The notes beneath the pieces are model-generated. The model was not told the origin of the DNA. It searched no databases and worked only from the letters and a program-made list of their open reading frames with translations. This document shows, piece after piece, positions 1 to 8,359 of a DNA stretch of 64,000 nucleotides. The stretch spans positions 1 to 64,000 of the forward strand of contig NZ_JANLNM010000013.1 of assembly GCF_024701975.1 (NCBI RefSeq), in the 5' to 3' direction. Every line of letters begins with the position of its first letter. Position 1 is the first letter of the stretch. This stretch comes from Variovorax sp. ZS18.2.2 (GTDB lineage: Bacteria; Pseudomonadota; Gammaproteobacteria; Burkholderiales; Burkholderiaceae_C). The position numbers were made by a program, and so were the translations under genes.

Positions 1-139
1 CCTTGAGCGACGCGAGCGTCTCCAGGTTGCCCGCATAGGTCAGTTTGTCCAGATTCACGACCGGCTCATCGCTTTGCGCGATCCAGTCGAGTACGAAATT
101 GGCGCCAATGAAGCCCGCGCCGCCGGTAATCAGGATCAT
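1..139 (-). CDS. rfbB: dTDP-glucose 4,6-dehydratase, N-terminal part (cut by window edge)
   Basis: Only the first 46 codons are present; the gene continues beyond base 1. The translation opens with MILITGGAGFIGANF, the glycine-rich NAD-binding Rossmann motif of extended short-chain dehydrogenases. The phrase LDKLTYAGNLETLASL follows, which is characteristic of RfbB/RmlB. The family converts dTDP-glucose to dTDP-4-keto-6-deoxyglucose in dTDP-L-rhamnose synthesis for cell-surface glycans. The ATG lies at 137-139. The other rml genes would be expected outside the window. An NDP-sugar epimerase of the same fold is possible, but the LDKLTYAGNL phrase makes this assignment fairly firm. Confidence 0.85.
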   Translation of the reverse strand, partial: MILITGGAGFIGANFVLDWIAQSDEPVVNLDKLTYAGNLETLASLK

Positions 140-169
140 GGCAAGTTGAACTCACTTGTTGATTCAGAT

Positions 170-179
170 GTGTGCACAC
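170..179. promoter_or_regulatory. 10-bp perfect palindrome upstream of rfbB
   Basis: GTGTGCACAC is a perfect palindrome 31 bases before the rfbB start codon. Its half GTGTGCA recurs in the operator-like repeat at 611-649, so one regulator could bind both. Function is inference. Confidence 0.3.
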
Positions 180-610
180 CTACAAAAAGCATGCCAAAAC
201 CGGCTCGCGCGATCGACTGAAACGACACGCTGAAAAGTAGTGTCCACGTCGAAGCGATGGCGAGCGAACACGCTGCGCGCTCGCGCATGGTTCTACTTTC
301 TCGAAAAAAATTCGAGGCCACCCGCACCGGCAGGCCATGCGACGTTCGATGCCGTCGAACACGACGCCACGGTCCTGGCAAGAGCACTCAAAAGGTGCCG
401 CCTCGTGCATTTCCGCGAATGTGCACGCGCAATCGAAAGGCCACAGGCGCCCTCCAGGCGCCATCCGGATTTTTTCGCGAAGAAGTAATGCCATGCGTTC
501 GGTCGCGCTGCACAGGCGGCTGTCTTTCGCACGGCATTCACGCGATCAGTGGCACTACTTCCGAGGCCTGCCCATCCGCATGAAAACGCGAGCGATTTGG
601 CATGGTTTTT

Positions 611-649
611 GTGTGCAAGTGAATAAGCAAGTGAATTCACTTTGCACAC
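611..649. promoter_or_regulatory. Inverted repeat, candidate operator of the ridA operon
   Basis: GTGTGCAAGTGAAT at 611-624 faces ATTCACTTTGCACAC at 635-649. The arms match except for one extra base. A nested 14-bp perfect palindrome (AAGTGAATTCACTT) lies at 630-643. The site ends 22 bases before the ridA start, where it could overlap the promoter. The GntR-family regulator at 3072 in the same operon is the obvious candidate to bind it; that link is inference. Confidence 0.5.
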
Positions 650-671
650 CCCTCTCAAGGATCGATCCGCC

Positions 672-1019
672 ATGCCCATACAAAGACTCCAGACCAACGC
701 CCGCATGAGCCAGGCCGTGATCGCCAACGGCTTCGTCTTTCTCGCAGGCCAGGTGGCGAGCGACACCGCCGCCGACGTCGCCGGCCAGACCGCGCAGATC
801 GTCGCAAAGATCGACGCGCTGCTGAAAGAAGCAGGCAGCGACAAGACGCGCATCGTGCAGGCCACGATCTGGCTGGCCGACCACAAGACCTTCGGCGAGA
901 TGAACACGGTGTGGGACGCATGGGTTCCGGAAGGCCATGCACCGGCGCGCGCCTGCGTCGAGTCGGCACTGGCCTTCCCGCCCTACACGGTCGAGATCGG
1001 CGTCATCGCGGCCGTCTGA
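672..1019 (+). CDS. RidA/YjgF-family enamine/imine deaminase
   Basis: 115 residues, the usual RidA length. Family members hydrolyse reactive enamines and imines, released by PLP and FAD enzymes on amino acids, to keto acids and ammonia. Family features visible: an N-terminal QTNARMSQAVI stretch, GFVFLAGQVA, a central helix with QIVAKIDALLKEAG, and the C-terminal PARACVESALAFPPYTVEI block, which carries the conserved Arg near position 96. The start at 672 is preferred over an in-frame start at 642 because AAGGA lies at 657-661. It is first in an operon with a DadA-like dehydrogenase 13 bases downstream, whose imine product is the natural RidA substrate. Confidence 0.88.
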   Translation: MPIQRLQTNARMSQAVIANGFVFLAGQVASDTAADVAGQTAQIVAKIDALLKEAGSDKTRIVQATIWLADHKTFGEMNTVWDAWVPEGHAPARACVESALAFPPYTVEIGVIAAV

Positions 1020-1032
1020 AGGAGCACCCGCC

Positions 1033-2277
1033 ATGCATACCGTGGTCCTCGGCGCCGGCGTGGCAGGTGTTGCTACCGCCTGGTATCTTGCCGCGCAGGG
1101 GCGGCAGGTGACGGTGATCGACCGCCAGCCGCTGCCTGCCGCGGAAACCAGCTATGCGAATGCAGGCATGGTGGCGCCGGGGCACTCCTACACCTGGGCC
1201 TCGCCGCGGGCACCGGGCATTCTCTGGCGCTCGCTGCGCGACGACAGCCAGGCGCTTCGCCTGAAGCTCAACCCCGATCCGCGCATGTGGACCTGGTTGT
1301 GGAAGTTCATGCAGAACTGCACGGCCGAGCGCTCGCGCCTGAACACCAGCCGCAAGCTGGTGCTGTGCCGCTACTCGCAGGGGCTGCTGCAGCAACTGAC
1401 GACCGCAGAGGACCTGGCGTACGAGCGCATCAGCCGCGGCGCGCTGTACCTGTACCGCGACGAAGCCTCGTTCGCGCGCGGCAAGGCGAACATGCAGATC
1501 CTGGCCGACGGCGGCATGCGGCTGGAGCTGCTGGACGGCGACGGCGTGGTGGCGCAGGAACCCGCGCTCGCCGATGCACGCCCGCACATCGCCGGCGCCA
1601 TCTATTGCCCGAGCGACGAGAGCGGCGACGCGCGCATGTTCACGCGGGCGCTCACCGAGCGCTGCCGCGCGGCGGGCGTGAGCTTCATGATGGATGCGAA
1701 CATCCAGCGCATCGAAGCCGATGGCAGCCGCATCCGCGCCGTGCACACCGACCAGGGCGCCGTCGCCGCCGACGACTACGTGCTGGCCATGGGCAGCTAT
1801 TCGCCGATTGCCGCGCGCCCGCTCGGCTACCGGCTGCCGATCTATCCGGTCAAGGGCTACTCGGTCACCTTCCCGACCGACACGCGGCACCGGCCGCCTT
1901 CGCTGGCCGGCGTCGACGAGAACAACCTCGTGGCCTGGGCCCGTTTCGGCGACCGCCTGCGCTTCACCGCCACCGCGGAATTCAGCGGCTACGACACCCG
2001 GCACGCACCGGCGGACTTCGGCCCGATGCTGCGCGTGGCCCGGCAGCTGTTCCCCGACGGCGCGGACTACGACAAGCCTGACTTCTGGGCCGGCCTGCGT
2101 CCGATGACCCCCGAAGGCACGCCCATCCTGGGCAAGAGCCGGCACGACAACCTGTACCTCAACACCGGCCACGGCCACATGGGCTGGACCATGGCCTGCG
2201 GCACGGCACAGATCGTGACCGACATCATGAACGGCCGCACGCCGGCCATCGACATCACGGGAATGACCTTGCGATGA
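1033..2277 (+). CDS. D-amino-acid dehydrogenase (DadA-like FAD oxidoreductase)
   Basis: 414 residues, close to DadA (about 430). The N-terminus HTVVLGAGVAGVATAWYLA is the FAD dinucleotide fold. ETSYANAGMVAPG and the C-terminal GLRPMTPEGTPILG plus LYLNTGHGHMGWTMACGTAQ match DadA signature blocks closely. DadA oxidises D-amino acids to imino acids, feeding electrons to the respiratory chain from the inner face of the membrane. The start at 1033 follows GGAG at 1021-1024. The gene overlaps the next one by 4 bases (ATGA), so translation is probably coupled. The actual D-amino acid cannot be read from the sequence. Confidence 0.85.
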   Translation: MHTVVLGAGVAGVATAWYLAAQGRQVTVIDRQPLPAAETSYANAGMVAPGHSYTWASPRAPGILWRSLRDDSQALRLKLNPDPRMWTWLWKFMQNCTAERSRLNTSRKLVLCRYSQGLLQQLTTAEDLAYERISRGALYLYRDEASFARGKANMQILADGGMRLELLDGDGVVAQEPALADARPHIAGAIYCPSDESGDARMFTRALTERCRAAGVSFMMDANIQRIEADGSRIRAVHTDQGAVAADDYVLAMGSYSPIAARPLGYRLPIYPVKGYSVTFPTDTRHRPPSLAGVDENNLVAWARFGDRLRFTATAEFSGYDTRHAPADFGPMLRVARQLFPDGADYDKPDFWAGLRPMTPEGTPILGKSRHDNLYLNTGHGHMGWTMACGTAQIVTDIMNGRTPAIDITGMTLR

Positions 2278-3050
2278 ACCACACAGCGACCCTGGGCGAG
2301 AACTACACGATCCTGCCGTTCGCGATGGACGAGGGCGTGATGGCGCGGGCCGCCATCGGCCTGGTGGTGCTGGAGACCGACCAGACCATCGAGCACGAGT
2401 GGCGCCAGATCATGCAGCTGCCCGGCGTGGCGTACTTCGAGGCGCGCCTGCCGAGCCCGGCCGACATCGGCCTGGCCTCGCTCGCGCGAATGGAAGCGCA
2501 CATCACGCCGGCCACGCGGCTCATCGTGCCCGACGTGGAGCTCGACGTGGTCGCCTTCGGCTGCACCTCGGGCTCGATCGTGATCGGCGAGGACAAGGTG
2601 TTCGCGCAGATTCGCCACGCCCGCCCGGGCGTGGCCTGCACCACGCCGATCACGGCCGCCATGGCGGGCCTTCATGCACTGGACGTGCGCAGGACGGCGC
2701 TGATCACGCCTTACGTGCATTCGGTCAACGAGGTGTTCAAGCAGCACATCGAGGCTGGTGGCATCGAGGTGCCGCGCATCGCGACCTTCAACCACGCCAA
2801 CGACAGCGAGGTGGCGCGCATCGACCGCGCCTCGCTGCGCGCGGCGATTCTCGCGGCCGGCGCACAGGCCGACGTGGACGCGGTGTTCGTCGCCTGCACC
2901 AGCCTGCGCATGGCCGACCTGACGCGCGAGGTCGAGGAAGAACTCGGCAAGCCCGTGGTCTCGAGCAACTGTGCGATGGCCTGGCATGCGCTGCGCCTGG
3001 CCGGTGTGCGCGATTCCCTTCCCCGCTTCGGACGCCTGTTCGAAGTCTGA
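2274..3050 (+). CDS. Asp/Glu racemase superfamily protein (maleate isomerase / arylmalonate decarboxylase-like)
   Basis: 258 residues. Two cysteine motifs, FGCTSGS near residue 100 and VACTSLR near residue 208, are the paired catalytic cysteines of the Asp/Glu racemase superfamily. The spacing and the phrases SNCAMAWHALR and GRLF fit the maleate isomerase/arylmalonate decarboxylase branch, which includes ectoine-utilisation EutA. These enzymes do two-base proton transfer at an alpha carbon, or cis-trans isomerisation. The gene is coupled to dadA by an ATGA overlap, so a racemase converting an L- to a D-amino acid for the dehydrogenase is plausible, but the substrate is unknown. Confidence 0.7.
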   Translation: MNHTATLGENYTILPFAMDEGVMARAAIGLVVLETDQTIEHEWRQIMQLPGVAYFEARLPSPADIGLASLARMEAHITPATRLIVPDVELDVVAFGCTSGSIVIGEDKVFAQIRHARPGVACTTPITAAMAGLHALDVRRTALITPYVHSVNEVFKQHIEAGGIEVPRIATFNHANDSEVARIDRASLRAAILAAGAQADVDAVFVACTSLRMADLTREVEEELGKPVVSSNCAMAWHALRLAGVRDSLPRFGRLFEV

Positions 3051-3071
3051 CCTTCATTTTTCTTACGCCCC

Positions 3072-3785
3072 ATGAATCGCAGATCCGAAGCCGTCCTGAG
3101 CGTCCTGCCGCGCACCCTGCGCCGCGCCGGCATGACCGTCAACGACGTCCACAAGCGCCTGAAGGAAATGGTCATCGTCTACCGGATCAAGCCGGGCGAG
3201 CGCGTCAACGAGGGCGAGCTGGCGGAAGAACTGGACGTGAGCCGCACGCCGCTGCGCGAGGCACTGCACCGGCTGGTGGCCGAGAACATGCTCACGCTGG
3301 TGCCGAACCGCGGCTTCTACGGACGGCAACTCGAACGCCAGGAGGTCTTCGACCTGTACGAGCTGCGCGGTGCCATCGAGCTCGCGTCCGTCAACCTGGC
3401 ACTGCAGCGCGCGGCGCACGACGACATCGTCCTGGCGCGCGACGCCTGGCTGGACGTGATGCAGCACACCGCCGCGATGTCCACCTACCAGTTGCTGGAG
3501 GCGGACGAGCAGTTCCACCTGTCGATCGCGCGGCTCTCCGGCAACCAGGAGATCGCGAAGTCGCTGCAGGCCGTCAACGCCCGCATCCACTACTTCCGCT
3601 GGAGCGACCTGGAGGGCAAGAGCAAGGCCATGGAAGAGGAACACCTGGCGCTGCTCGATGCCCTGCTGCGCCGCGATGCACCGCTGTGCCGCGACGTCAT
3701 CAGCGGCCATGTGGCGCACCGCATGGAAGACATCGTCCAGTTCATCCAGCACAGCGTGGTGCGGCTGTACGCCGGGCACATGTAG
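3072..3785 (+). CDS. GntR-family transcriptional regulator (FadR/FCD subfamily)
   Basis: 237 residues. The N-terminal winged helix-turn-helix spans about residues 20-85, with the GntR hallmark GERVNEGELAEELDVSRTPL. The C-terminal all-helical FCD ligand domain follows, with DLYELRGAIE, a DEQFHLSIARLSGN block and HVAHRMEDI. These carry the Asp/His residues that usually bind a metal and an organic acid. It sits inside the operon it probably controls. The best candidate operator is the inverted repeat at 611-649. No clear Shine-Dalgarno precedes the ATG at 3072. Confidence 0.87.
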   Translation: MNRRSEAVLSVLPRTLRRAGMTVNDVHKRLKEMVIVYRIKPGERVNEGELAEELDVSRTPLREALHRLVAENMLTLVPNRGFYGRQLERQEVFDLYELRGAIELASVNLALQRAAHDDIVLARDAWLDVMQHTAAMSTYQLLEADEQFHLSIARLSGNQEIAKSLQAVNARIHYFRWSDLEGKSKAMEEEHLALLDALLRRDAPLCRDVISGHVAHRMEDIVQFIQHSVVRLYAGHM

Positions 3786-3846
3786 GCGGCCTGCGCCACT
3801 CGCACCCCTCATCGCACACCGATTTTTTCAAAACCTGGAGTACGCC

Positions 3847-4956
3847 GTGATCAAGCACTTTTCGTCCCGTCTTCTCGTCGCCCTGCTGCTCGGTGCCGGA
3901 CCTGCCGGCGCCTTCGCCCAGGGCACCGTCAACGTGGGCGCGGTGCTGTCCCTCACGGGCGCCAGCGCCACCATCGGCGAAGACGTGCGCCGCGGCATCA
4001 TGCTGGGCGTCGACCAGGTGAATGCCAAGGGCGGCGTGCTCGGCAAGAAATTCAACGTGATCGTCGAAGATTCGGGCGGCAACGCGACGACGGCGCTCAA
4101 CGCGGCGCGCAAGCTGGTCGGCGTGGACAAGGTGCCGGTGGTGATGGGCGAATACTCCTCGAGCATCACGCTGCCGGTGGGGCAGTACCTGGTCAAGGAA
4201 GGTGTCACGCACCTGAACATCAACAGCAGCAGCATCAAGCTGAAGGACCTCGGCCCCACCTCGTTCGGCCTGCTCGGGCTGGAGAACTACGCCAACAGCT
4301 TCTCGGCCTCCGACACCTACGCGCTGGGCTACCGCAAGGTCGCGGTGATCGCACCCAACAACGCCTACGGCCAGGGCGTGCTGCAGGGCTACAAGGAAGC
4401 TTTCGAGAAGCTGGGCGGCAAGGTCGTCACCGAGGTGCTCTATGCGGCGGGGCAGTCCACCTACCGCCGCGAGCTCGAACAGATGTCGCGCAGCAGTCCG
4501 GACGCCTTCGTCTACACCGCCTACGGCCAGGAGGCCGCGGTGATCAACCGCGAAGCGCACGACCTGGGCCTGCGCAAGACGCCGTGGTACGCCATCCTGC
4601 TGAGCATGTGCGTGTCCGACACGCCGCCCGAGATCGCGAACGGGCAGCTCGGCATGGAACTCGGCGCGGTGCAGGGTCCGGCGGGCAAGGCCTACGCCGA
4701 AGCCTTCACCGCGAAATACAAGGAAGGCTTCAAGACCGCCTACACCGGCTATGGCTACGACGCCGTGCTGATGACCGCGGCCGCGATGGAGAAGGCCAGG
4801 TCGGTCGATTCGGCCGCCATCCAGGCCGCGCTCAAGGAGCTCGGGCAGTCGTACCCGGGCGTCACCGGCGTCATCAGCTTCGACGCCAACCGGCAGCGGC
4901 TCAACCCGCCCTATGACCGGCTCAAGTACGAAAACGGAAAGATCGCGCAGCGCTGA
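3847..4956 (+). CDS. Branched-chain-amino-acid-type ABC transporter, periplasmic binding protein (LivK-like)
   Basis: 369 residues. A GTG start is chosen because GGAG lies at 3837-3840 and a clean signal peptide follows (VIKHFSSRLLVALLLGAG, cleavage after AFAQ). The mature part is a type I periplasmic binding protein: VNVGAVLSLTGASATIGED at the N-terminus, GGVLGKKFNVIVEDSGGN, and SYPGVTGVISFDANRQR near the end. It captures ligand for the permease and ATPases encoded immediately downstream. In this operon the ligand is probably an amino acid or derivative handled by the DadA/RidA enzymes, which is inference from context. Confidence 0.85.
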   Translation: MIKHFSSRLLVALLLGAGPAGAFAQGTVNVGAVLSLTGASATIGEDVRRGIMLGVDQVNAKGGVLGKKFNVIVEDSGGNATTALNAARKLVGVDKVPVVMGEYSSSITLPVGQYLVKEGVTHLNINSSSIKLKDLGPTSFGLLGLENYANSFSASDTYALGYRKVAVIAPNNAYGQGVLQGYKEAFEKLGGKVVTEVLYAAGQSTYRRELEQMSRSSPDAFVYTAYGQEAAVINREAHDLGLRKTPWYAILLSMCVSDTPPEIANGQLGMELGAVQGPAGKAYAEAFTAKYKEGFKTAYTGYGYDAVLMTAAAMEKARSVDSAAIQAALKELGQSYPGVTGVISFDANRQRLNPPYDRLKYENGKIAQR

Positions 4957-4987
4957 CCGGCCCCGCCCACCGCACAAGGCCACCGAC

Positions 4988-5881
4988 ATGTTCCAGTTCC
5001 TGATCGACGCCCTCCTGCGCACCGCGGACCTCGCACTGGTCACGCTCGGGCTGAGCATGCTCTACGGGCTGGTCAAGTTCCCCAACATCGCCCATGTGCA
5101 GTACGCGATGTTCGGGGCCTATGCGAGCTATGCGCTGTATGCAGCGGGTGCGCCGCTGATCGGCGCGCTGCTGATCGCGAGCGTCGTCACGGGCGTGCTG
5201 GCGCTGGGCCTGCACCTCTTGATCTTTCGCCGGCTGCTGCGCGCGGGGCCGTCCATTTCGATGGTCGGCTCGCTGGCCGTGTCGATGCTGGCCATCGCGC
5301 TGATGCAGGGGCTGGCCGGCTCGTTTCCGCGCATGTTCAAGCTGGGCCATGCAGCGCCGCTGACCATCGCCGGCGCCCACATCTCGTACACCCAGTTCTA
5401 CTTCGTCTGCACGACGGTGGTGCTGCTGGTGCTGGTGACGCTGCTGCTGTTCTACACGCGCCTGGGCCGCGCCATGCGCGCGCTCACCAACAACGCCGCG
5501 CTGGCCAATGCCTCGGGGCTGAACGCGGAGCGCATCACCTTTCTCGTGAGCTTTGCGAGCGGCATGGTGGCGGGCCTGGGGGGCAGCATGCTGTCGCTGT
5601 CGACGGGGGCTCACATCAACCTGGGCAACGACCTGCTGCTGCCGGTTTTTGCCGCGGCCATCCTGGGCGGCCTCGGCAACCCGATGGGGGCGATTGCGGG
5701 GGCGCTGCTCATCGCAGTGACCGAGACCGCCGTCACCAACCTCAACTTCGGCTTTCTCTTCGGCGTGGACATGAAGTTCCTGCCCGTGACTTACATCAAC
5801 GCCGCCTCCTTCCTGATCCTGCTGCTGGCGCTGCTGTTCAAGCCCTACGGGTTGTTCGACCGCGAGGTGCGCCGTGTTTGA
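4988..5881 (+). CDS. Branched-chain-amino-acid-type ABC permease LivH-like
   Basis: 297 residues with about eight hydrophobic segments. The LivH marks are ALVTLGLSMLYGLVKFPNIAHVQYAMFGAYASY at the N-terminus (quoted in part: LSMLYGLVKFPNIAH), RALTNNAALANASGLN in the cytoplasmic loop that contacts the ATPase, and VFAAAILGGLGNPMGAIAG. The start at 4988 gives the normal LivH N-terminus; the upstream extension from 4913 overlaps the preceding gene and lacks family similarity. It overlaps livM by 8 bases. Confidence 0.85.
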   Translation: MFQFLIDALLRTADLALVTLGLSMLYGLVKFPNIAHVQYAMFGAYASYALYAAGAPLIGALLIASVVTGVLALGLHLLIFRRLLRAGPSISMVGSLAVSMLAIALMQGLAGSFPRMFKLGHAAPLTIAGAHISYTQFYFVCTTVVLLVLVTLLLFYTRLGRAMRALTNNAALANASGLNAERITFLVSFASGMVAGLGGSMLSLSTGAHINLGNDLLLPVFAAAILGGLGNPMGAIAGALLIAVTETAVTNLNFGFLFGVDMKFLPVTYINAASFLILLLALLFKPYGLFDREVRRV

Positions 5882-6761
5882 CTTCCTCGTCTTCTCGCTG
5901 ACCGTCGCAGGCATCTATGCGCTCATGGCGCTGGGCCTGAACCTGCAGGCGGGCTATGCGGGCCTGATGAACTTCGGCCACATCGCGTTCGCAGGCATCG
6001 GCGCCTACGCCACGGGCATCGCCTTCTCGCTCGGATGGCCGCCGCTGGCCGGCGCCGCCCTCGGCGTGCTCGCGGCGATGGCGCTGGGCTGGTGCATCGC
6101 GCGCGTCGGCAACAAGCTGGCCAGCGACTACTGGGGCATCGCCACGCTGGCGATCGCCGAGATCCTGCGCACCATCGCGACCAACGAAGACTGGCTCACG
6201 GGCGGCGCCAACGGCATCAGCGCCATTCCCTCGCTGTTCGATGGCCTGGGCCGGCCGTGGAGCGGGCTGGCCTTCCTCGGGCTGGTCGCGGTTGCCGTCA
6301 CGGTGTGCGCTCTGCTGTGTCACCGGCTGGGCGATGGCCGGTTCGGCCGTGCATTGCGGCTCATGCGCGAGGAGCCGCAGCTCGCGGCCTGTATGGGATA
6401 CGACCTGCGCTCGCTCAAGTCGCGCACGCTCATGGCGGGCGCGGCCGTCACCGCGCTCGGCGGCTCGCTCTATGCCCACTACATGAGCTTCGTGAGCCCC
6501 GACTACATGTTCCCCGCGGAGACCTTCCTGCTGTGGACGATGGTGATGATCGGCGGCGTCGGCAGCACGGCCGGCGTGCTCGTCGGCGTGCTGCTGGTGC
6601 AGGCGGCGAACGTGCTGGCGCCCTTCGCCCGGGAGGTGCTGGGCTTCGGCTCGGACCAGGCCGGCGCACTGCGGCTGGGGCTGATCGGACTCATCCTGCT
6701 GGCCTGCCTGATGTGGCGCAGCGAAGGACTGGTGCCGGAAAAGATCCGGAAGATGCCATGA
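5874..6761 (+). CDS. Branched-chain-amino-acid-type ABC permease LivM-like
   Basis: 295 residues with multiple membrane segments. LivM features include YALMALGLNLQAGYAGLMNFGHIAFAG (partial: GLNLQAGYAGLMNFGH), the loop RALRLMREEPQLAACMGYD, and TFLLWTMVMIGGVGSTAGVLVG. It begins with GTG inside the livH reading frame and ends in an ATGA overlap with livG, so four transporter genes are translationally linked. It forms the second half of the membrane channel. Confidence 0.86.
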   Translation: MFDFLVFSLTVAGIYALMALGLNLQAGYAGLMNFGHIAFAGIGAYATGIAFSLGWPPLAGAALGVLAAMALGWCIARVGNKLASDYWGIATLAIAEILRTIATNEDWLTGGANGISAIPSLFDGLGRPWSGLAFLGLVAVAVTVCALLCHRLGDGRFGRALRLMREEPQLAACMGYDLRSLKSRTLMAGAAVTALGGSLYAHYMSFVSPDYMFPAETFLLWTMVMIGGVGSTAGVLVGVLLVQAANVLAPFAREVLGFGSDQAGALRLGLIGLILLACLMWRSEGLVPEKIRKMP

Positions 6762-7555
6762 GCGCACAGTCCCTCGCCCTGCTGGAAGTGAAGGCCGTCG
6801 CCAAGGCCTTCAGCGGCAACCACGTGCTGCAGGACGTGAGCTTCAACGTCGCGTCCGGCGAAATCGTCGGCCTGCTCGGACCCAACGGGTCGGGCAAGAG
6901 CACCCTGCTCAACACCATCAACGGCTTCGAGACGATCGACCGGGGTGCGATCCGCCTGGCCGGCAATCGCATCGACGGGCTGCCGGTCCATCGCGTGGTC
7001 GCGGCGGGCATCGGGCGCACCTTCCAGCTGCCCTCGATGCCGCGCAAGATGTCGGTGCTCGAGGTGGCCGTGGCGGCCGCCACCGCGCACCACGGCATCT
7101 GGGCCACGCTGACGCGCAGCGCCGCGGCGCGCCGCACCGAGCAGGCCGCGCTGAGGAAGGCCGGGCAGTTGCTCGACCAGCTGCTGCTCTCCACCGTGCG
7201 CGACCTGCCGGCCGCCGCGTTGTCCGGCGGACAGAAGAAGCTGCTGGGCATCGTGTGCGCGCTGATGGCAGAGCCCCGGCTGCTGATCCTCGACGAACCG
7301 ACGGCCGGCGTGCACCCCAACCTGCGGCGCGACATCGTGCGCGCCCTGCAGGCCCTCAATGCCCAGGGCATGACGCTGCTGATCGTCGAGCACGACATGC
7401 AGTTCATCCGCGAGGTCTGCACGCGCTGCGTCGTGCTGGACCGCGGCCGCATCGTCGCCGACTGCCGCCCCGACGAACTCGTGCGCAACGAGGAAGTGGT
7501 GCGCGCCTACCTCGGGCGCGCCGAAGAGCCCGAGCTCGAGGAGGCGCTCCCATGA
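6758..7555 (+). CDS. ABC transporter ATPase LivG-like
   Basis: 265 residues. Walker A GPNGSGKST is at residues 41-49, the ABC signature ALSGGQKKLLG lies mid-protein, and Walker B LLILDEPTAGVHPN is followed by the switch histidine in LIVEHDMQFI. The GRTFQLPSMP Q-loop and the C-terminal RAYLGRAEE tail are typical of LivG. It powers the LivHM channel with the partner ATPase encoded directly downstream (4-base overlap). Confidence 0.88.
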   Translation: MSAQSLALLEVKAVAKAFSGNHVLQDVSFNVASGEIVGLLGPNGSGKSTLLNTINGFETIDRGAIRLAGNRIDGLPVHRVVAAGIGRTFQLPSMPRKMSVLEVAVAAATAHHGIWATLTRSAAARRTEQAALRKAGQLLDQLLLSTVRDLPAAALSGGQKKLLGIVCALMAEPRLLILDEPTAGVHPNLRRDIVRALQALNAQGMTLLIVEHDMQFIREVCTRCVVLDRGRIVADCRPDELVRNEEVVRAYLGRAEEPELEEALP

Positions 7556-8271
7556 TCGAGGTCAAACAGGTCGTTGCGGGCTACACGGCCGAGGTCGACA
7601 TCCTCAAGGGCATCACGCTGCACGCCGCAAGGGCGGAGATCGTGACGCTGCTCGGGCCGAACGGCTGCGGCAAGTCGACGCTGCTCAAGAGCATCGCCGG
7701 CTTCGTGCCGCCGCGCAGCGGCGCGGTGCTGCTCGAAGGCCAGGATGTTTCGAGGATGCCGGCGCACGACAAGATCCGCCGCTGCGGCCTGGGCTTCGTG
7801 CCGCAGACCGAGAACGTCTTCAGCGCGCTGACGGTGCGCGAGAACATGCTGGTCGGCGGCCACTACCTGGGCAACACGCACTGCGAGCAGCGCATGCGCG
7901 AACTGTGCGCGCTGTACCCGATGCTGGGCCGCAAGCTCGGCGCGCGCGCCGCCTCGCTGTCGGGCGGCGAGCGGCAGATCCTGGCGCTGGCGCGTGCGCT
8001 GATGCCGCGGCCGCACATCCTGCTGCTGGACGAACCCTCGGCCGGGCTCTCGCCCAAGATGCTGCAGGAGGTCTTCGAGGCCATCGCGGAGATCCGCCGC
8101 AAGGAGGCCGTCACGATCCTGATGGTCGAGCAGAACGCCATGGAGGCGCTGCGCATCTCGGACCGCGCCTACATCCTGTCGATGGGCACCGTTGCACTCT
8201 CCGGCACGGCCCGCTCGCTCATGCACGACCCGCAGGTGCGGGAACTCTATCTGGGCAGGCCGTCGCCGTGA
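7552..8271 (+). CDS. ABC transporter ATPase LivF-like
   Basis: 239 residues, the LivF length. Walker A GPNGCGKST is at residues 35-43, signature SLSGGERQI, and Walker B ILLLDEPSAGLSP followed by LMVEQNAMEAL. The ending RELYLGRPSP is the usual LivF tail. It completes the importer encoded from 3847. An 88-bp gap separates it from the next gene, with a fresh ribosome site there. Confidence 0.88.
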   Translation: MIEVKQVVAGYTAEVDILKGITLHAARAEIVTLLGPNGCGKSTLLKSIAGFVPPRSGAVLLEGQDVSRMPAHDKIRRCGLGFVPQTENVFSALTVRENMLVGGHYLGNTHCEQRMRELCALYPMLGRKLGARAASLSGGERQILALARALMPRPHILLLDEPSAGLSPKMLQEVFEAIAEIRRKEAVTILMVEQNAMEALRISDRAYILSMGTVALSGTARSLMHDPQVRELYLGRPSP

Positions 8272-8359
8272 CAACCGCGCGCGCGAGGCCCGCCAGACAT
8301 CCGCCCGGCGGTCGCGATCCGACCTCGGGCCCCGGACTCTTTATCGAGGAGGAACGGCC

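Larger units (their letters stand above)
140..671. other. 532-bp intergenic region between rfbB and ridA
   Basis: This divergent gap holds the promoters of rfbB (leftward) and the ridA operon (rightward). I see no convincing gene; the short open frames lack ribosome sites and family resemblance. Visible structure: a palindrome at 170-179, a small hairpin with six-base arms (CTCGAA at 300-305, TTCGAG at 311-316) around an A5 loop, and a strong inverted repeat at 611-649 just upstream of ridA. Confidence 0.6.

Noticed and set aside
140..671. Overlapping short frames on both strands in the rfbB-ridA gap
   Set aside because: They overlap one another and none has a start signal, domain or normal codon use.
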